This document shows positions 34,230-42,419 of a stretch of DNA of 64,000 nucleotides, piece by piece. Origin of the DNA: Flammeovirgaceae bacterium UBA2366 (GTDB taxonomy: Bacteria > Bacteroidota > Bacteroidia > Cytophagales > Cyclobacteriaceae). The stretch is from assembly GCA_002344065.1 (NCBI GenBank), contig DDTK01000010.1, positions 1 through 64,000 on the forward strand. The letters run 5' to 3'. The notes beneath the pieces were generated by a model. It made no database searches, was not told the DNA's origin, and saw only the letters and a program-made list of their open reading frames with translations. Made by a program: the position numbers and the translations under genes. Within the stretch, counting starts at the first letter, position 1. Each line of letters opens with the position of its first letter.

Positions 34230-35417
34230 CTAAACAACATAGAGTACCAACCCTTTAAGGTATTCTCCTTCGGGATGGTTCATAGAAACCGGATGATCGG
34301 ACGGTTGGGAAAGAAGGTGAAGTACTTTTACTTCTCTTTCAGCCTGAATAGCAGCTGAAGTTACTGTATCATAGAACAATTGCTTGTCCACCACCTGTGA
34401 GCAGGAGAATGTAAAAATGATTCCACCGGGACGGATAACTTTCATGGCCTCTGCATTCAAGCGCTGATAACCTTTTACCGCCTGGTGCCGTGCATCACGG
34501 TGTTTGGCAAACGCGGGAGGATCAAGCACAATAAGATCATAAACGTCCTGTTTGTTTTTTAAAAATTCAAATGTGTCAATAGCCGTGCATTCGTGTTGTT
34601 GCGGATCGTAACCATTGAGTTTGATATTTTTTCGGGTAATATCAATTGCTTTTTCGGAAGCATCAACCGAGTGAACAAGTGAGGCATCAGCTTTTAGTGC
34701 ATAAACAGAAAATCCACCTGTATAACAAAAAGTGTTTAACACATTTTTTCCTTTTGAAAAATCTCCAAGTAGTTTTCGGTTTTCCCGCTGGTCAAGAAAG
34801 AAGCCCGTCTTTTGTCCGCTTTCCCAGTCAACCAGGAATTTGTTTCCATGCTCATGAATTACGTGAGGCACCACACCCATGCCCAGCAGGTAGCCATCGG
34901 GCTGATCATCTTTGATTTTTCCCGGTAAGGTTGCGCGACTTTTATAATAGATGGCTGATAGTTGCTCCCCCATTACTACTTTTAATGCCTGTGCAATTTG
35001 TTCACGGTCGTTATGCATGCCCGCTGAATGTGCTTGAATCACAGCAACGCCTGAATAGAAATCGATAATCAATCCGGGCAGACCGTCACCTTCACCATGA
35101 ATCAAACGAAACGCATTTGTTTTTTCAGAGGGGAGCCCAACAGCATGACGTAGCGTCAGTGCCCGGTTGATTTTATCCTTCCAAAAAGTATCCGTTGGTT
35201 GCTCTTCTCCGAATGATAGCATCCGAACGGAAATGCTTCCGTTTTGGTAATGACCAAACCCAAGCGTAACCCCTTTACTGTCGCAAACCTTAACCCAGTT
35301 ACCATCTTGTGCGTGTCCATTAAGTTGCTGAAGGGCACCCGAAAAAACCCAGGGATGTTTTCGAAGAACAGATTGCTCACGCCCCTTCTTTAATAAAATA
35401 TTGCCCGGTATGTTCAT
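34230..35417 (-). CDS. rlmI: class I rRNA methyltransferase (RlmI-like)
   Basis: This 395-residue SAM-dependent methyltransferase should be the RlmI type, which makes 5-methylcytosine in 23S rRNA. The N-terminal PUA domain opens LKKGREQSVLRKHPWVFSGA. The middle domain has RLIHGEGDGLPGLIIDFY. The Rossmann domain has LNTFCYTGGFSVYAL (SAM loop), then DPPAFAKH and FTFSCSQVV with the catalytic cysteine region. ATG 35417 was chosen over an upstream TTG (35444) because it places MNIPGNILLKKG at the start, as in relatives. Single gene. Confidence 0.9.
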   Translation of the reverse strand: MNIPGNILLKKGREQSVLRKHPWVFSGALQQLNGHAQDGNWVKVCDSKGVTLGFGHYQNGSISVRMLSFGEEQPTDTFWKDKINRALTLRHAVGLPSEKTNAFRLIHGEGDGLPGLIIDFYSGVAVIQAHSAGMHNDREQIAQALKVVMGEQLSAIYYKSRATLPGKIKDDQPDGYLLGMGVVPHVIHEHGNKFLVDWESGQKTGFFLDQRENRKLLGDFSKGKNVLNTFCYTGGFSVYALKADASLVHSVDASEKAIDITRKNIKLNGYDPQQHECTAIDTFEFLKNKQDVYDLIVLDPPAFAKHRDARHQAVKGYQRLNAEAMKVIRPGGIIFTFSCSQVVDKQLFYDTVTSAAIQAEREVKVLHLLSQPSDHPVSMNHPEGEYLKGLVLYVV

Positions 35418-35665
35418 GGTGCCAAAATAGTTTGAAAGGTGCAAGTAATGATTTTATATTAACACCAGTTAAATAAAGGAAAACAAACCAAAATCCGAAT
35501 ATTTTCGTATTTAGTGTATCAATAGAATCAGGAGGCGTTGAGTACCCGGGTAGCACATTTTGACAATCAGCAACTGACAAAATTTCCCCTGAAGGGCCAA
35601 AAAGGCGCTTTGTACATCAATTTGCCAGATTTTTGCACAGAACAGATCAGTAAAAATTAAGAGCC

Positions 35666-37147
35666 ATGAGAAAATTCACATCACTTTTTGCTGCAGCTAT
35701 TTTGGGTAGTGTATTGACCCTCGGCTGCTATGAATATTTAAAGAAAGATGAGCCTGTAACCATTCAATATGTTACCGAGCCCCCGATTTCAAAGGTAACC
35801 TATCTTGACAAAGCTACCGGCACGACAACCGTGCCAACCGATTTCACGGCTATTGCCGAAAAGGTTACACCAGCGGTGGTGCACATTCGCTCAACACAAG
35901 CAAGAACTACACGTGAGCAGAATCAATCATTCGATCCCTTCCGTGATTTTTTTGGAACACCGCGTAATTACGGCCCGAGCCAGAGCTCAGGATCAGGCGT
36001 CATTATTAATGCGAGTGGCTATATCGTTACTAACAATCACGTGGTTCAGGGAGCCGATGTTGTTGATGTTACCCTGAACGACAACCGTTCATTTAAAGCA
36101 GAAGTGATCGGTACTGATCCTGACACTGATCTGGCACTGATAAAAATTAATCAAACAAATCTGCCCTTTATTCCTTTTGTGAATTCAGATAATGCCCGTG
36201 TAGGCGAGTGGGTGTTGGCGGTTGGCAATCCATTTAATCTCAACTCAACCGTAACGGCAGGTATCATCAGCGCAAAAGGAAGAAATATTAATATACTTGA
36301 TCGAAACACGCAGGAAGGAAATACAGCCATTGAATCATTTATTCAAACCGATGCGGCCATAAATCCAGGTAATAGTGGAGGTGCGTTGGTGGATATGAAT
36401 GCCGGCCTGGTAGGCATAAACACGGCCATTGCCAGTCCTACAGGAGCTTACTCGGGTTATGGATTTGCGGTGCCCTCAAACATCGTAAGCAAAATTGTTG
36501 AAGACCTGATGAAGTTTGGCGTAGTACAACGCGGTTGGTTGGGTATTCAGGTAGGCAGTGTGAACAGTGAGTTGGCCAAGCAGTATGACCTGGAAGTAAA
36601 TGAAGGCGCTTTTGTTTCCGGATTTGCTGAAGGGAATAAAAGTGCAGCGAAAGAAGCAGGCATTAAGGAACATGATGTTGTTGTTAAAATTAACGAAACG
36701 CCAATACGCTCAAGTTCGGCCCTGATTGAAACCATTGGTCGTCACAGACCGGGTGATAAAGTAATGATTACCGTGAATCGAAAAGGAAAGGAAATTACTT
36801 ATCCTGTAGTATTGAAAAACCGAGATGGTAATGTTGGTGTTATTAAGCCGGAAGAGCGCACCGGCTTTGTGGCCCTGGGTATTGATGTGGAAGATGTAGA
36901 TGCAAAAACATTAAAGCGGCTTGAACTTACCAACGGGGTGCGCATAAAAACGCTGGGTAATGGTAAATTGGCAAAGAGTACTGATATTCGCGATGGCTTC
37001 ATCATTACCAAAGTAAATGATGTGCCGGTGAAATCAACAAAAGAGTTTAATGAAGAGATGAAGAAAAAGAAGGCTGGTGAATTGGTAATTCTAACCGGAA
37101 CCTATGAGGATTTTCCGCGTGAGTTCAACTACGCCTTCAGAATGTAG
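35666..37147 (+). CDS. degQ: Do/DegQ family serine endopeptidase (HtrA)
   Basis: This 493-residue periplasmic quality-control protease has an N-terminal signal or anchor (MRKFTSLFAAAILGSVLTLG), with C21 as a possible lipid site though the lipobox is weak. A trypsin-like domain has triad H125 (TNNHVVQG), D155 (DTDLALIK) and S237 (NPGNSGGALVD). Two PDZ domains follow at about 290-385 (GWLGIQVGSV...) and 395-490. Length and layout match DegP/DegQ. It degrades or refolds misfolded envelope proteins. Confidence 0.95.
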   Translation: MRKFTSLFAAAILGSVLTLGCYEYLKKDEPVTIQYVTEPPISKVTYLDKATGTTTVPTDFTAIAEKVTPAVVHIRSTQARTTREQNQSFDPFRDFFGTPRNYGPSQSSGSGVIINASGYIVTNNHVVQGADVVDVTLNDNRSFKAEVIGTDPDTDLALIKINQTNLPFIPFVNSDNARVGEWVLAVGNPFNLNSTVTAGIISAKGRNINILDRNTQEGNTAIESFIQTDAAINPGNSGGALVDMNAGLVGINTAIASPTGAYSGYGFAVPSNIVSKIVEDLMKFGVVQRGWLGIQVGSVNSELAKQYDLEVNEGAFVSGFAEGNKSAAKEAGIKEHDVVVKINETPIRSSSALIETIGRHRPGDKVMITVNRKGKEITYPVVLKNRDGNVGVIKPEERTGFVALGIDVEDVDAKTLKRLELTNGVRIKTLGNGKLAKSTDIRDGFIITKVNDVPVKSTKEFNEEMKKKKAGELVILTGTYEDFPREFNYAFRM

Positions 37148-37164
37148 AACTAATCGTTTACGAA

Positions 37165-37338
37165 ATGAGAAAACTGTTTAGAAAAGGAGAACGAGTAAGA
37201 AGTAAAAGTGATGGTAAAGTGATGGAGGTATTGCGTTACCTGAAAAACAATTTAGTAGAAGTAATGACCTTTGATCTTGAGTCAAGAGAAGTGAGGAAAA
37301 AGCAAGTTAAAGAAGATAAGCTTTCCAGGGCCGCCTAG
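37165..37338 (+). CDS. small YodC/DUF2158-like protein
   Basis: A 57-residue frame starting ATG 17 bp after the protease stop: MRKLFRKGERVRSKSDGKVM, then EVLRYLKNNLVEVMTFD and a Lys/Arg-rich tail ending in TAG. The opening 'F..G..V.SKS.G..M.V' and the following beta-strand-like segment resemble the small DUF2158/YodC proteins. It is basic (many Lys/Arg), so nucleic-acid contact is possible. The close spacing suggests cotranscription with degQ. The family match is tentative. Confidence 0.55.
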   Translation: MRKLFRKGERVRSKSDGKVMEVLRYLKNNLVEVMTFDLESREVRKKQVKEDKLSRAA

Positions 37339-37364
37339 GCACGAAAGGATTTTCTAAATACAAC

Positions 37365-37407
37365 AAAGCTGTTTGGTGACGCAGTGTTGCGGTCATCAAA
37401 CAGCCTT
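37365..37407. terminator. strong stem-loop between degQ-yodC-like genes and ispH
   Basis: AAAGCTGTTTGGTGAC (37365-37380) pairs with GTCATCAAACAGCCTT (37392-37407) at 14 of 16 positions, around an 11-nt loop. No clear T-run follows on the plus strand, so termination is only a possibility. Its right arm reaches into the -33 element of the ispH promoter. Confidence 0.45.
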
Positions 37408-37433
37408 GTAATAAAACAATTACATTACCTTTG
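37406..37433 (+). promoter_or_regulatory. Bacteroidota-type promoter before ispH
   Basis: TTG (37406-37408), 17 bp, then TACCTTTG (37426-37433), an exact TAnnTTTG match with the TTG-N17-23 spacing known from Flavobacterium promoters. Transcription would begin near 37440, about 20 bases before the conserved IspH N-terminus at 37459. Confidence 0.6.
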
Positions 37434-37458
37434 CGGTTAAACAAAAAATTCAACCGCC

Positions 37459-38694
37459 ATCAAAAAGTTTGATATCCCCGCCTATTATCGCTCGGCCATT
37501 ACCGGAAGAGTAAAAGAGTCTAGAAGGCTAAGAGATTTGCGTAAGCAGGATTTCTCCCCGACTTTTTTGGATTTTGGTCCTGTTGGTTTTTACATCGCCC
37601 GCCATTTTGGTTTTTGCTATGGTGTTGAGAACGCCATTGAAATCAGCTACAAAGCACTGGAAGAGAACCCCGACAAGAAGGTTTACCTGTTGAGTCAGAT
37701 GATCCATAATCAGGAAGTAAATAACGATCTGGAGAGTCGCGGTATTCAATTCATCATGGATACTGACGGGAAGCAATTTATTCCCTGGGATGCAATCTCC
37801 AAAGATGATGTGGTGATTGTTCCGGCTTTTGGTACCACATTGGAGATTGAGCATTTACTGCTTGATCGGGGTATTGAAGTTCAAAAATATAACACTACTT
37901 GTCCGTTTGTAGAGAAGGTATGGAACCGTGCCGAAAAGCTTGGCAAGGATGACTACACTATTATTATTCATGGAAAGCCAAAGCATGAAGAAACACGGGC
38001 CACGTTTTCACACAGCGCCCATAGCGGTGCTTCCATTATCATACGCGATATAGAGGAGGCCAGGAGCCTGGGGGAATACATAAAAGGAAATAAACCGGGC
38101 ACCATGTTCTTTGAAGAATTTGCCTGGCGATTTTCTGAAGGGTTTGATCCGAATCGTGATCTGCAACGGGTTGGTGTGGTGAATCAAACAACCATGCTGG
38201 CCTCCGAAACACAAGCCATTGCCGAATATTTCCGAAGCCTGATGATGGAGAAATATGGTGAAGGGAACATCAAAAAACATTTTGCTGATACGCGCGACAC
38301 ACTTTGTTACGCCACCAACGACAATCAGAATTCTACGTTTGAGTTGCTGGAAACTGATGCCGATCTGGCTATAGTGGTGGGTGGTTATAACAGTTCAAAC
38401 ACCTCGCACATTGTTGAGCTTTGCGAACGAAAATTCCCTACGTTTTTTATTAACTCAGAGAACGAAATAAAATCGTCAACAGAAATCCATCACTTCGATT
38501 ATCCAAATAAGGTAAAGCGTACTTCCACAAACTTCCTGCCCCAAAAGGAACAAGTTAAAATTGTACTTACCAGCGGGGCTTCCTGCCCGGATACCTTGGT
38601 TGACCGGGTGTTGCAAAAAGTGATTTCTTATTTTCCCGGAAGCCGTTCGGTGGAGGAAGTAATAGAAACTTTAACCTTCAAACCTCCATCATAG
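37459..38694 (+). CDS. ispH: 4-hydroxy-3-methylbut-2-enyl diphosphate reductase IspH (long form)
   Basis: The last enzyme of the MEP isoprenoid pathway, a [4Fe-4S] reductase making IPP and DMAPP. Cluster cysteines lie in ARHFGFCYGVENA, NTTCPFVEKVW and TSGASCPDTL; HGKPKHEET is also conserved. The frame is open from 37441 and has KKFDIPAYYRSAITGRVKE ahead of the first usual start (TTG 37537). That segment resembles the start of Bacteroidota long-form IspH, so the protein probably begins at ATC 37459 (411 residues). An ATC codon where ATG is expected means either a rare start, a mutation or a sequencing error. From TTG 37537 it would have 385 residues. Confidence 0.9.
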   Translation: MKKFDIPAYYRSAITGRVKESRRLRDLRKQDFSPTFLDFGPVGFYIARHFGFCYGVENAIEISYKALEENPDKKVYLLSQMIHNQEVNNDLESRGIQFIMDTDGKQFIPWDAISKDDVVIVPAFGTTLEIEHLLLDRGIEVQKYNTTCPFVEKVWNRAEKLGKDDYTIIIHGKPKHEETRATFSHSAHSGASIIIRDIEEARSLGEYIKGNKPGTMFFEEFAWRFSEGFDPNRDLQRVGVVNQTTMLASETQAIAEYFRSLMMEKYGEGNIKKHFADTRDTLCYATNDNQNSTFELLETDADLAIVVGGYNSSNTSHIVELCERKFPTFFINSENEIKSSTEIHHFDYPNKVKRTSTNFLPQKEQVKIVLTSGASCPDTLVDRVLQKVISYFPGSRSVEEVIETLTFKPPS

Positions 38695-38758
38695 CTTGTT
38701 TTGTTTGCTGCGGGTGTTGAGTACATTTTCTAAACGCTGCAAATTTGACACATAAAGA

Positions 38759-38911
38759 TTGAACAGTAATCAAACGGGAAAACTTTGGGATGCTCTTAGT
38801 TCCGAAGAAAAGGACGAACTCCTTATCTCTTATGAAGAGAGTTTTGATCCAAAAAATTTACTGAGCCATGAGGAAGTCAAAGCACAGCATCAAAAATGGC
38901 CAGGAAAATAG
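38759..38911 (+). pseudogene. antitoxin remnant of a type II toxin-antitoxin pair
   Basis: A 50-codon open frame reads GKLWDALSSEEKDELLISYE, then ESFDPKNLLSHEEVKAQHQK and WPGK before TAG. The 'LW..LS.EEK.ELL.SYE.S.D..NL.SHEEVK..H.KW' pattern is that of small antitoxins paired with ParE-type toxins in Bacteroidota. A stop codon (38753-38755) cuts off the N-terminal part that family members normally have, and only TTG is available as a start. It overlaps the toxin remnant. Most likely no longer functional. Confidence 0.55.
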
Positions 38912-38973
38912 TTTGGACTAAACGGGCTAACAGCAAATTCAATAAAATCATTGGTTATTTAGAGGAAGAATGA
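38896..38973 (+). pseudogene. ParE/RelE-type toxin remnant, truncated at a repeat
   Basis: ATG 38896 begins MARKIVWTKRANSKFNKIIG, then YLEEE and TGA, 25 residues in all. This is the N-terminal helix-strand pattern of ParE-family toxins, which normally run to about 95 residues. The frame ends at 38973, exactly where the palindromic repeat (38972-39020) begins, so the rest of the gene has been replaced. The start overlaps the antitoxin remnant by 16 bp, the usual antitoxin-toxin overlap. Confidence 0.6.
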
Positions 38974-39020
38974 AGCCCCCTCAATGTCACTCGTAAGAGG
39001 ACGTTGAGGAATTTGAGATC
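38972..39020. repeat. palindromic repeat, copy 1 (REP-like)
   Basis: The arms CCTCAATGT (38979-38987) and ACGTTGAGG (39001-39009) are inverted repeats with one mismatch, followed by AATTTGAGATC. The whole 49-bp unit recurs at 39690-39757. It truncates the toxin remnant. The form resembles REP-type elements, which elsewhere are mobilised by RAYT transposases; none is present in this window. Confidence 0.8.
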
Positions 39021-39125
39021 AACTGCAGCCGTTGTTGGTGTTGCGCCCAGGCAAGTGATCCACCAATAACGTTTTTGCTGGCTAATCGTTAAAAGTTGTA
39101 GCCATTTTCAGAGGCCAACTAAATA

Positions 39126-39686
39126 ATGAGTATGAACCAATTGATGCTAACTTTATACCTGTTGACCATATTTACTCCTATAGCCTCTGCACAAGGTAAA
39201 CTGGAGTGGAGTGAGACGAAAAAGCTAACCATTGCCGACTTCAAAGGATCCCCGTCTGATCCATCAACAGAACAAACGCTGGTTGTTAGCTTTGGCCAGG
39301 ATTTAAACCTTGAGAAATCAAAAATCAGCAGTTTAAAAACATTCAACGCACAAGTCACCAACTATTTTTCGCAAGACAGCTCATGGATTGACCGGACTGA
39401 CCAGTCAAGACTGCGTTATGTAATAACTCATTTTGATATAAATGAGTGGATGGCAAGAGCGTTAAGAAAACGACTCAACGAAAACAGGGAATTGGTTTTA
39501 CGGGGAGAGCATCAAACCATTCTGGATGAGATCAATAATGAATTTGAAAAGATTAAATTAGCGTACGATAATGAAAGCAACTACGGCAACAACCCCATTG
39601 GTCAAATGAATTGGGAGACCAGAATAAACGAACAACTTATTGCATTGGCAGACTACTGCAAAACATGTGAGCCAAAAGGGAAATGA
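39126..39686 (+). CDS. secreted DUF922-like protein lacking the HExxH motif
   Basis: The protein has 186 residues with a signal peptide (MNQLMLTLYLLTIFTPIASA from M3). The mature N-terminus LEWSETKKLTIADFKGSPSD resembles the DUF922 opening 'W....LTW.DFKG.P'. The helical part has DSSWIDRTDQSR, then YVITHFDINEWMARALRKRL, which aligns with the DUF922 segment 'LLHEQ.HFDI.E..AR.LRK'. The HEQ part is replaced here, so the putative metallopeptidase site appears lost. The gene is bracketed by two copies of a palindromic repeat. Family placement is from memory of the motif. Confidence 0.6.
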   Translation: MSMNQLMLTLYLLTIFTPIASAQGKLEWSETKKLTIADFKGSPSDPSTEQTLVVSFGQDLNLEKSKISSLKTFNAQVTNYFSQDSSWIDRTDQSRLRYVITHFDINEWMARALRKRLNENRELVLRGEHQTILDEINNEFEKIKLAYDNESNYGNNPIGQMNWETRINEQLIALADYCKTCEPKGK

Positions 39687-39689
39687 GTA

Positions 39690-39757
39690 GAAGCCCCTCA
39701 ATGTCACTCGTAAGAGCTTGCCCTGCTACAAGCTGGGACGTTGAGGAATTTGAGATC
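39690..39757. repeat. palindromic repeat, copy 2 (REP-like, with extra hairpin)
   Basis: This has the same unit as 38972-39020, with arms CCTCAATGT (39696-39704) and ACGTTGAGG (39738-39746). About 20 extra bases in the middle form a second hairpin (AGCTTG at 39715-39720, CAAGCT at 39729-39734). It begins 4 bp after the preceding stop codon. Same orientation as copy 1. Confidence 0.82.
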
Positions 39758-39774
39758 GGCTTTTAATTTTGAGT

Positions 39775-40167
39775 ATGATCAGCGAGAAGAAACCAGAAAC
39801 CATGAAAGACACCAGCGCACACGATGAACGCATTGCAACCATGACGTTCGCTTCTGTATACCCGCACTACGTTACCAAAGTGGAGCGCAAGGGCAGAACG
39901 AAAGAAGAGCTGCACGAGGTAATAGCATGGCTAACGGGTTTTGATAACAAGAAACTACAGGAGCTGATAGAAAAGCAGGTAACGTTTGAAACCTTCTTTC
40001 AAAAGGCAAAACTAAACCCGAACGCAAACCTCATTACGGGTGTCATCTGTGGCTATCGGGTGGAGGAAATCGAAAACCCGCTTACCCAAAAAGTACGGTA
40101 TTTAGATAAGCTGGTGGATGAGCTGGCAAAGGGAAAGAAGATGGAGAAGATTTTGAGGAGCGCGTAG
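39775..40167 (+). CDS. DUF2200 domain protein
   Basis: The protein has 130 residues with the DUF2200 pattern: HDERIATMTFASVYPHYVTK, then VERKGRTKEELHEVIAWLTG, FETFFQKAKLNPNANLITGV and a C-terminal EEIENPLTQKVRYLDKL. The function of the family is not established. The first ATG is 39775; ATG 39802 (MKDTSAHDERIA) would match the family's usual start better. A TTG at 39769 is also in frame. Predicted cytoplasmic. Confidence 0.85.
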   Translation: MISEKKPETMKDTSAHDERIATMTFASVYPHYVTKVERKGRTKEELHEVIAWLTGFDNKKLQELIEKQVTFETFFQKAKLNPNANLITGVICGYRVEEIENPLTQKVRYLDKLVDELAKGKKMEKILRSA

Positions 40168-40188
40168 CGAACGAATCGCTGCGAGCCA

Positions 40189-41100
40189 TCATTCAAGGAT
40201 GCCGTCAAGCCAGTGTATAACATTTAACACGAACTGAAAATTTTGCGCGGCACTTTTCACGTTCATCCCCACTTTGCTTTTTCCTTGCAGTTGCGCGGTA
40301 AACATGGCCGCCTCACCAAAAACAACCACCCGGCCTTTTCCATAGTTCATGTACGCTCCCTGTACCAGGTTTTCGGCCGAGGTAGCGGGTGTGTCTTTAG
40401 TAAACACCCAGGCCGTTTGGGGCATCAGCATCTGGTACGTTGAATTCAATGTCGTGATGGGGTGCGCACCATTGGGTATTTCAAAAGCCTGGCCGGCAAA
40501 ACTTTGCAGTGAGGTAACGGCCTCCTTTTTATCTCTTCCATTTGTGATCACGTTTTCAATCAATCCTTCACCGATGGAAAAAATATCTTTTCCTCCGCCC
40601 TTCTTCATGGCAAAACCATTGTAAAATTTAAACCCGAACGATGCGGCTAATGCTTCTGCCGCACCGGGAAAGGGCATATGGTCGGCAATCAAAAAAAGAC
40701 AACCGCCTTCGTTTACCCATTCGTTTACAACGTTAATTTCAGTCTCTGTAAAGGCTGATGGCGTGGGCAGTGTCCAGCGTTGAAGATTATCCGGGTGTAA
40801 AGCATTCGCGATAACAAGAATTTTTCCTGCATGCAGCTGATCTTTTGTAAACGGCTCCGCAGAAGCCCTGACAACGTAACCATCTTTTTCAAGAAGCCGG
40901 GCAAAGGGTTTAAACCTTCCACTCATCGTATGGAAATTTCCATGGGCCTCATCAATCAGCACAACGGGGCCCTGTGCGTTTACATAGGCCGGATTTAAAA
41001 TGATGGGATTATATAGCGTGTCGGCCACTTGCTGGGCAAATGCCGATACCGAAAGCAAGAGCAATAGAAATAAAATTAGTGGTGTGATTGTTTTGTGCAT
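40189..41100 (-). CDS. secreted DUF4350-like protein
   Basis: The protein has about 303 residues with a signal peptide (MHKTITPLILFLLLLLSVSAFAQ). The mature part opens with VLIDEAHGNFHTMSGRFKPF and has YVVRASAEPF, KILVIANALHP and CLFLIADHMPFPGAAEALA, the DUF4350 pattern, a class-I glutamine-amidotransferase-like Rossmann fold without an evident catalytic triad. It ends with GKGRVVVFGEAAMFTAQL and a conserved C-terminal helix. It is probably periplasmic and may bind rather than hydrolyse a ligand. It shares strand with the phosphodiesterase upstream (38-bp gap), so cotranscription is likely. Confidence 0.75.
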   Translation of the reverse strand: MHKTITPLILFLLLLLSVSAFAQQVADTLYNPIILNPAYVNAQGPVVLIDEAHGNFHTMSGRFKPFARLLEKDGYVVRASAEPFTKDQLHAGKILVIANALHPDNLQRWTLPTPSAFTETEINVVNEWVNEGGCLFLIADHMPFPGAAEALAASFGFKFYNGFAMKKGGGKDIFSIGEGLIENVITNGRDKKEAVTSLQSFAGQAFEIPNGAHPITTLNSTYQMLMPQTAWVFTKDTPATSAENLVQGAYMNYGKGRVVVFGEAAMFTAQLQGKSKVGMNVKSAAQNFQFVLNVIHWLDGILE

Positions 41101-41138
41101 GATCAAAGTTAGCGATAAAAAATCCGAACGAGTCGGAT

Positions 41139-42350
41139 TTACTTTTTATAAACCGGCTTCAGCACGTTTATATCGCCATCTGTTTGGGGTGGCGTTAATC
41201 CCAAAAGAAAAGCTATAAAAGGATATACATGAACATTTTCAAAGGCCGCCACGGTTGTGCCTCCTTTTATGTTTGGGCCATTGGCATAAAAAATTCCCTG
41301 CATCTCCTTTACTTCGTCTGCATCGTAGCCGTGCACACCAAAAACCGGTGATTGAAGCCTGCCGAAGTTGCGGCTGTTCACCTGTATATAAGAACCGGGG
41401 TTGGCAACAATCATTATATCGCCTACTCGATCATTTTTATAATTCCAATGATTGGGAAAATTTTCTCGCTTAAAGACCTCAAAATTTTTTTCAACAACTT
41501 TTAATGCCGCGTAAAGTGAGTCAACGTTGTTTGTGTACAAATGCGCCTGCGTTCCTCCATTGATCACGCGAACGGTGGTATCGGCCAGGTTAATGAACTT
41601 GCTTAGCGTGATGTAAGTTTCTTCTTTCTGCTTCAGCTCATACATGCCATGATCAGAAACCAGTATAACATTTACCGGAAGTTTGGTCTTCTTTATTCCT
41701 TGCATCAGATAACCTAGTAAACTGTCAGCCTGGAATACAGTTTTTTTAAGCTCTTCAGAATTTGGTCCGGTGTTATGTCCTTCTGTGTCCACCAATGAAA
41801 AATACAGCGAGATAAACTGCGGCCGTTCTTTCCTGGGAAGTTTCAACCAATCTATCACCTGGTCAACACGTTTTGTGTTTGGCATCTCTTGCTCATACTT
41901 GTAGTAGTAGGTAGGGAATTCACCGAGTACAGGAGCTTCCGATCCTACCCAAAAACAGGAAGCGGACTTTAAACCTTGTTGTTGCGCCAGTTGCCAAAGC
42001 GGGGTGCCACCGTAAAAGACAGGATTTTCTACCATGTCGCGGTTGCGCATGGTGTAGTTGAGGTTGAGTTTTTTATCGTAGAAATAATTGTCAACCAAGC
42101 CGTGATTTCCGGGATAAAGTCCGGTAACCAGGGTATAGTGATTCGGAAATGTTTTGCTGGGGAAAGACGGGATCAGTCCATCAGCGGCTGCACCTTTTTG
42201 AATGAACGCGTTAAAGTTCGGCAGGTCATATTTCGAAACATAGTCGTGCCGAAAGCCGTCAAAGGACACAAGAACAACGTAAGGATTTTCTTTTTTCTGT
42301 GCGGCTACAGTATACCAGGCAAAAAGAAAGAATAGAATAACGTATCTCAC
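41139..42350 (-). CDS. secreted alkaline phosphatase-superfamily nucleotide pyrophosphatase/phosphodiesterase
   Basis: The protein has 403 residues with a signal peptide (RYVILFFLFAWYTVAAQ) after a GTG start. The NPP-family active site is clear: metal ligand D31 in VVLVSFDGFRHDY, nucleophile T67 in PSFPSKTFPNHYTLVTG, and later metal ligands in SLVDTEGHNTGP, VSDHGMYE and FGVHGYD. It should hydrolyse phosphodiester or pyrophosphate bonds of nucleotides in the periplasm for phosphate or nucleoside salvage. Length fits the ectonucleotide pyrophosphatase family. Confidence 0.92.
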   Translation of the reverse strand: MRYVILFFLFAWYTVAAQKKENPYVVLVSFDGFRHDYVSKYDLPNFNAFIQKGAAADGLIPSFPSKTFPNHYTLVTGLYPGNHGLVDNYFYDKKLNLNYTMRNRDMVENPVFYGGTPLWQLAQQQGLKSASCFWVGSEAPVLGEFPTYYYKYEQEMPNTKRVDQVIDWLKLPRKERPQFISLYFSLVDTEGHNTGPNSEELKKTVFQADSLLGYLMQGIKKTKLPVNVILVSDHGMYELKQKEETYITLSKFINLADTTVRVINGGTQAHLYTNNVDSLYAALKVVEKNFEVFKRENFPNHWNYKNDRVGDIMIVANPGSYIQVNSRNFGRLQSPVFGVHGYDADEVKEMQGIFYANGPNIKGGTTVAAFENVHVYPFIAFLLGLTPPQTDGDINVLKPVYKK

Positions 42351-42400
42351 CGGTAAATCTTTCGGCTGAAAATAGAAAAGATATGTTAGGAAGGGGCAAG

Positions 42401-42419
42401 AAAAAGGGGCAAATGCCCC
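42401..42419 (-). terminator. intrinsic terminator after the 76-residue gene
   Basis: On the minus strand, GGGGC-ATTT-GCCCC (42406-42419) is followed at once by TTTTT (42401-42405). It abuts the stop codon of the gene at 42420-42650, a compact rho-independent terminator. Confidence 0.8.
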
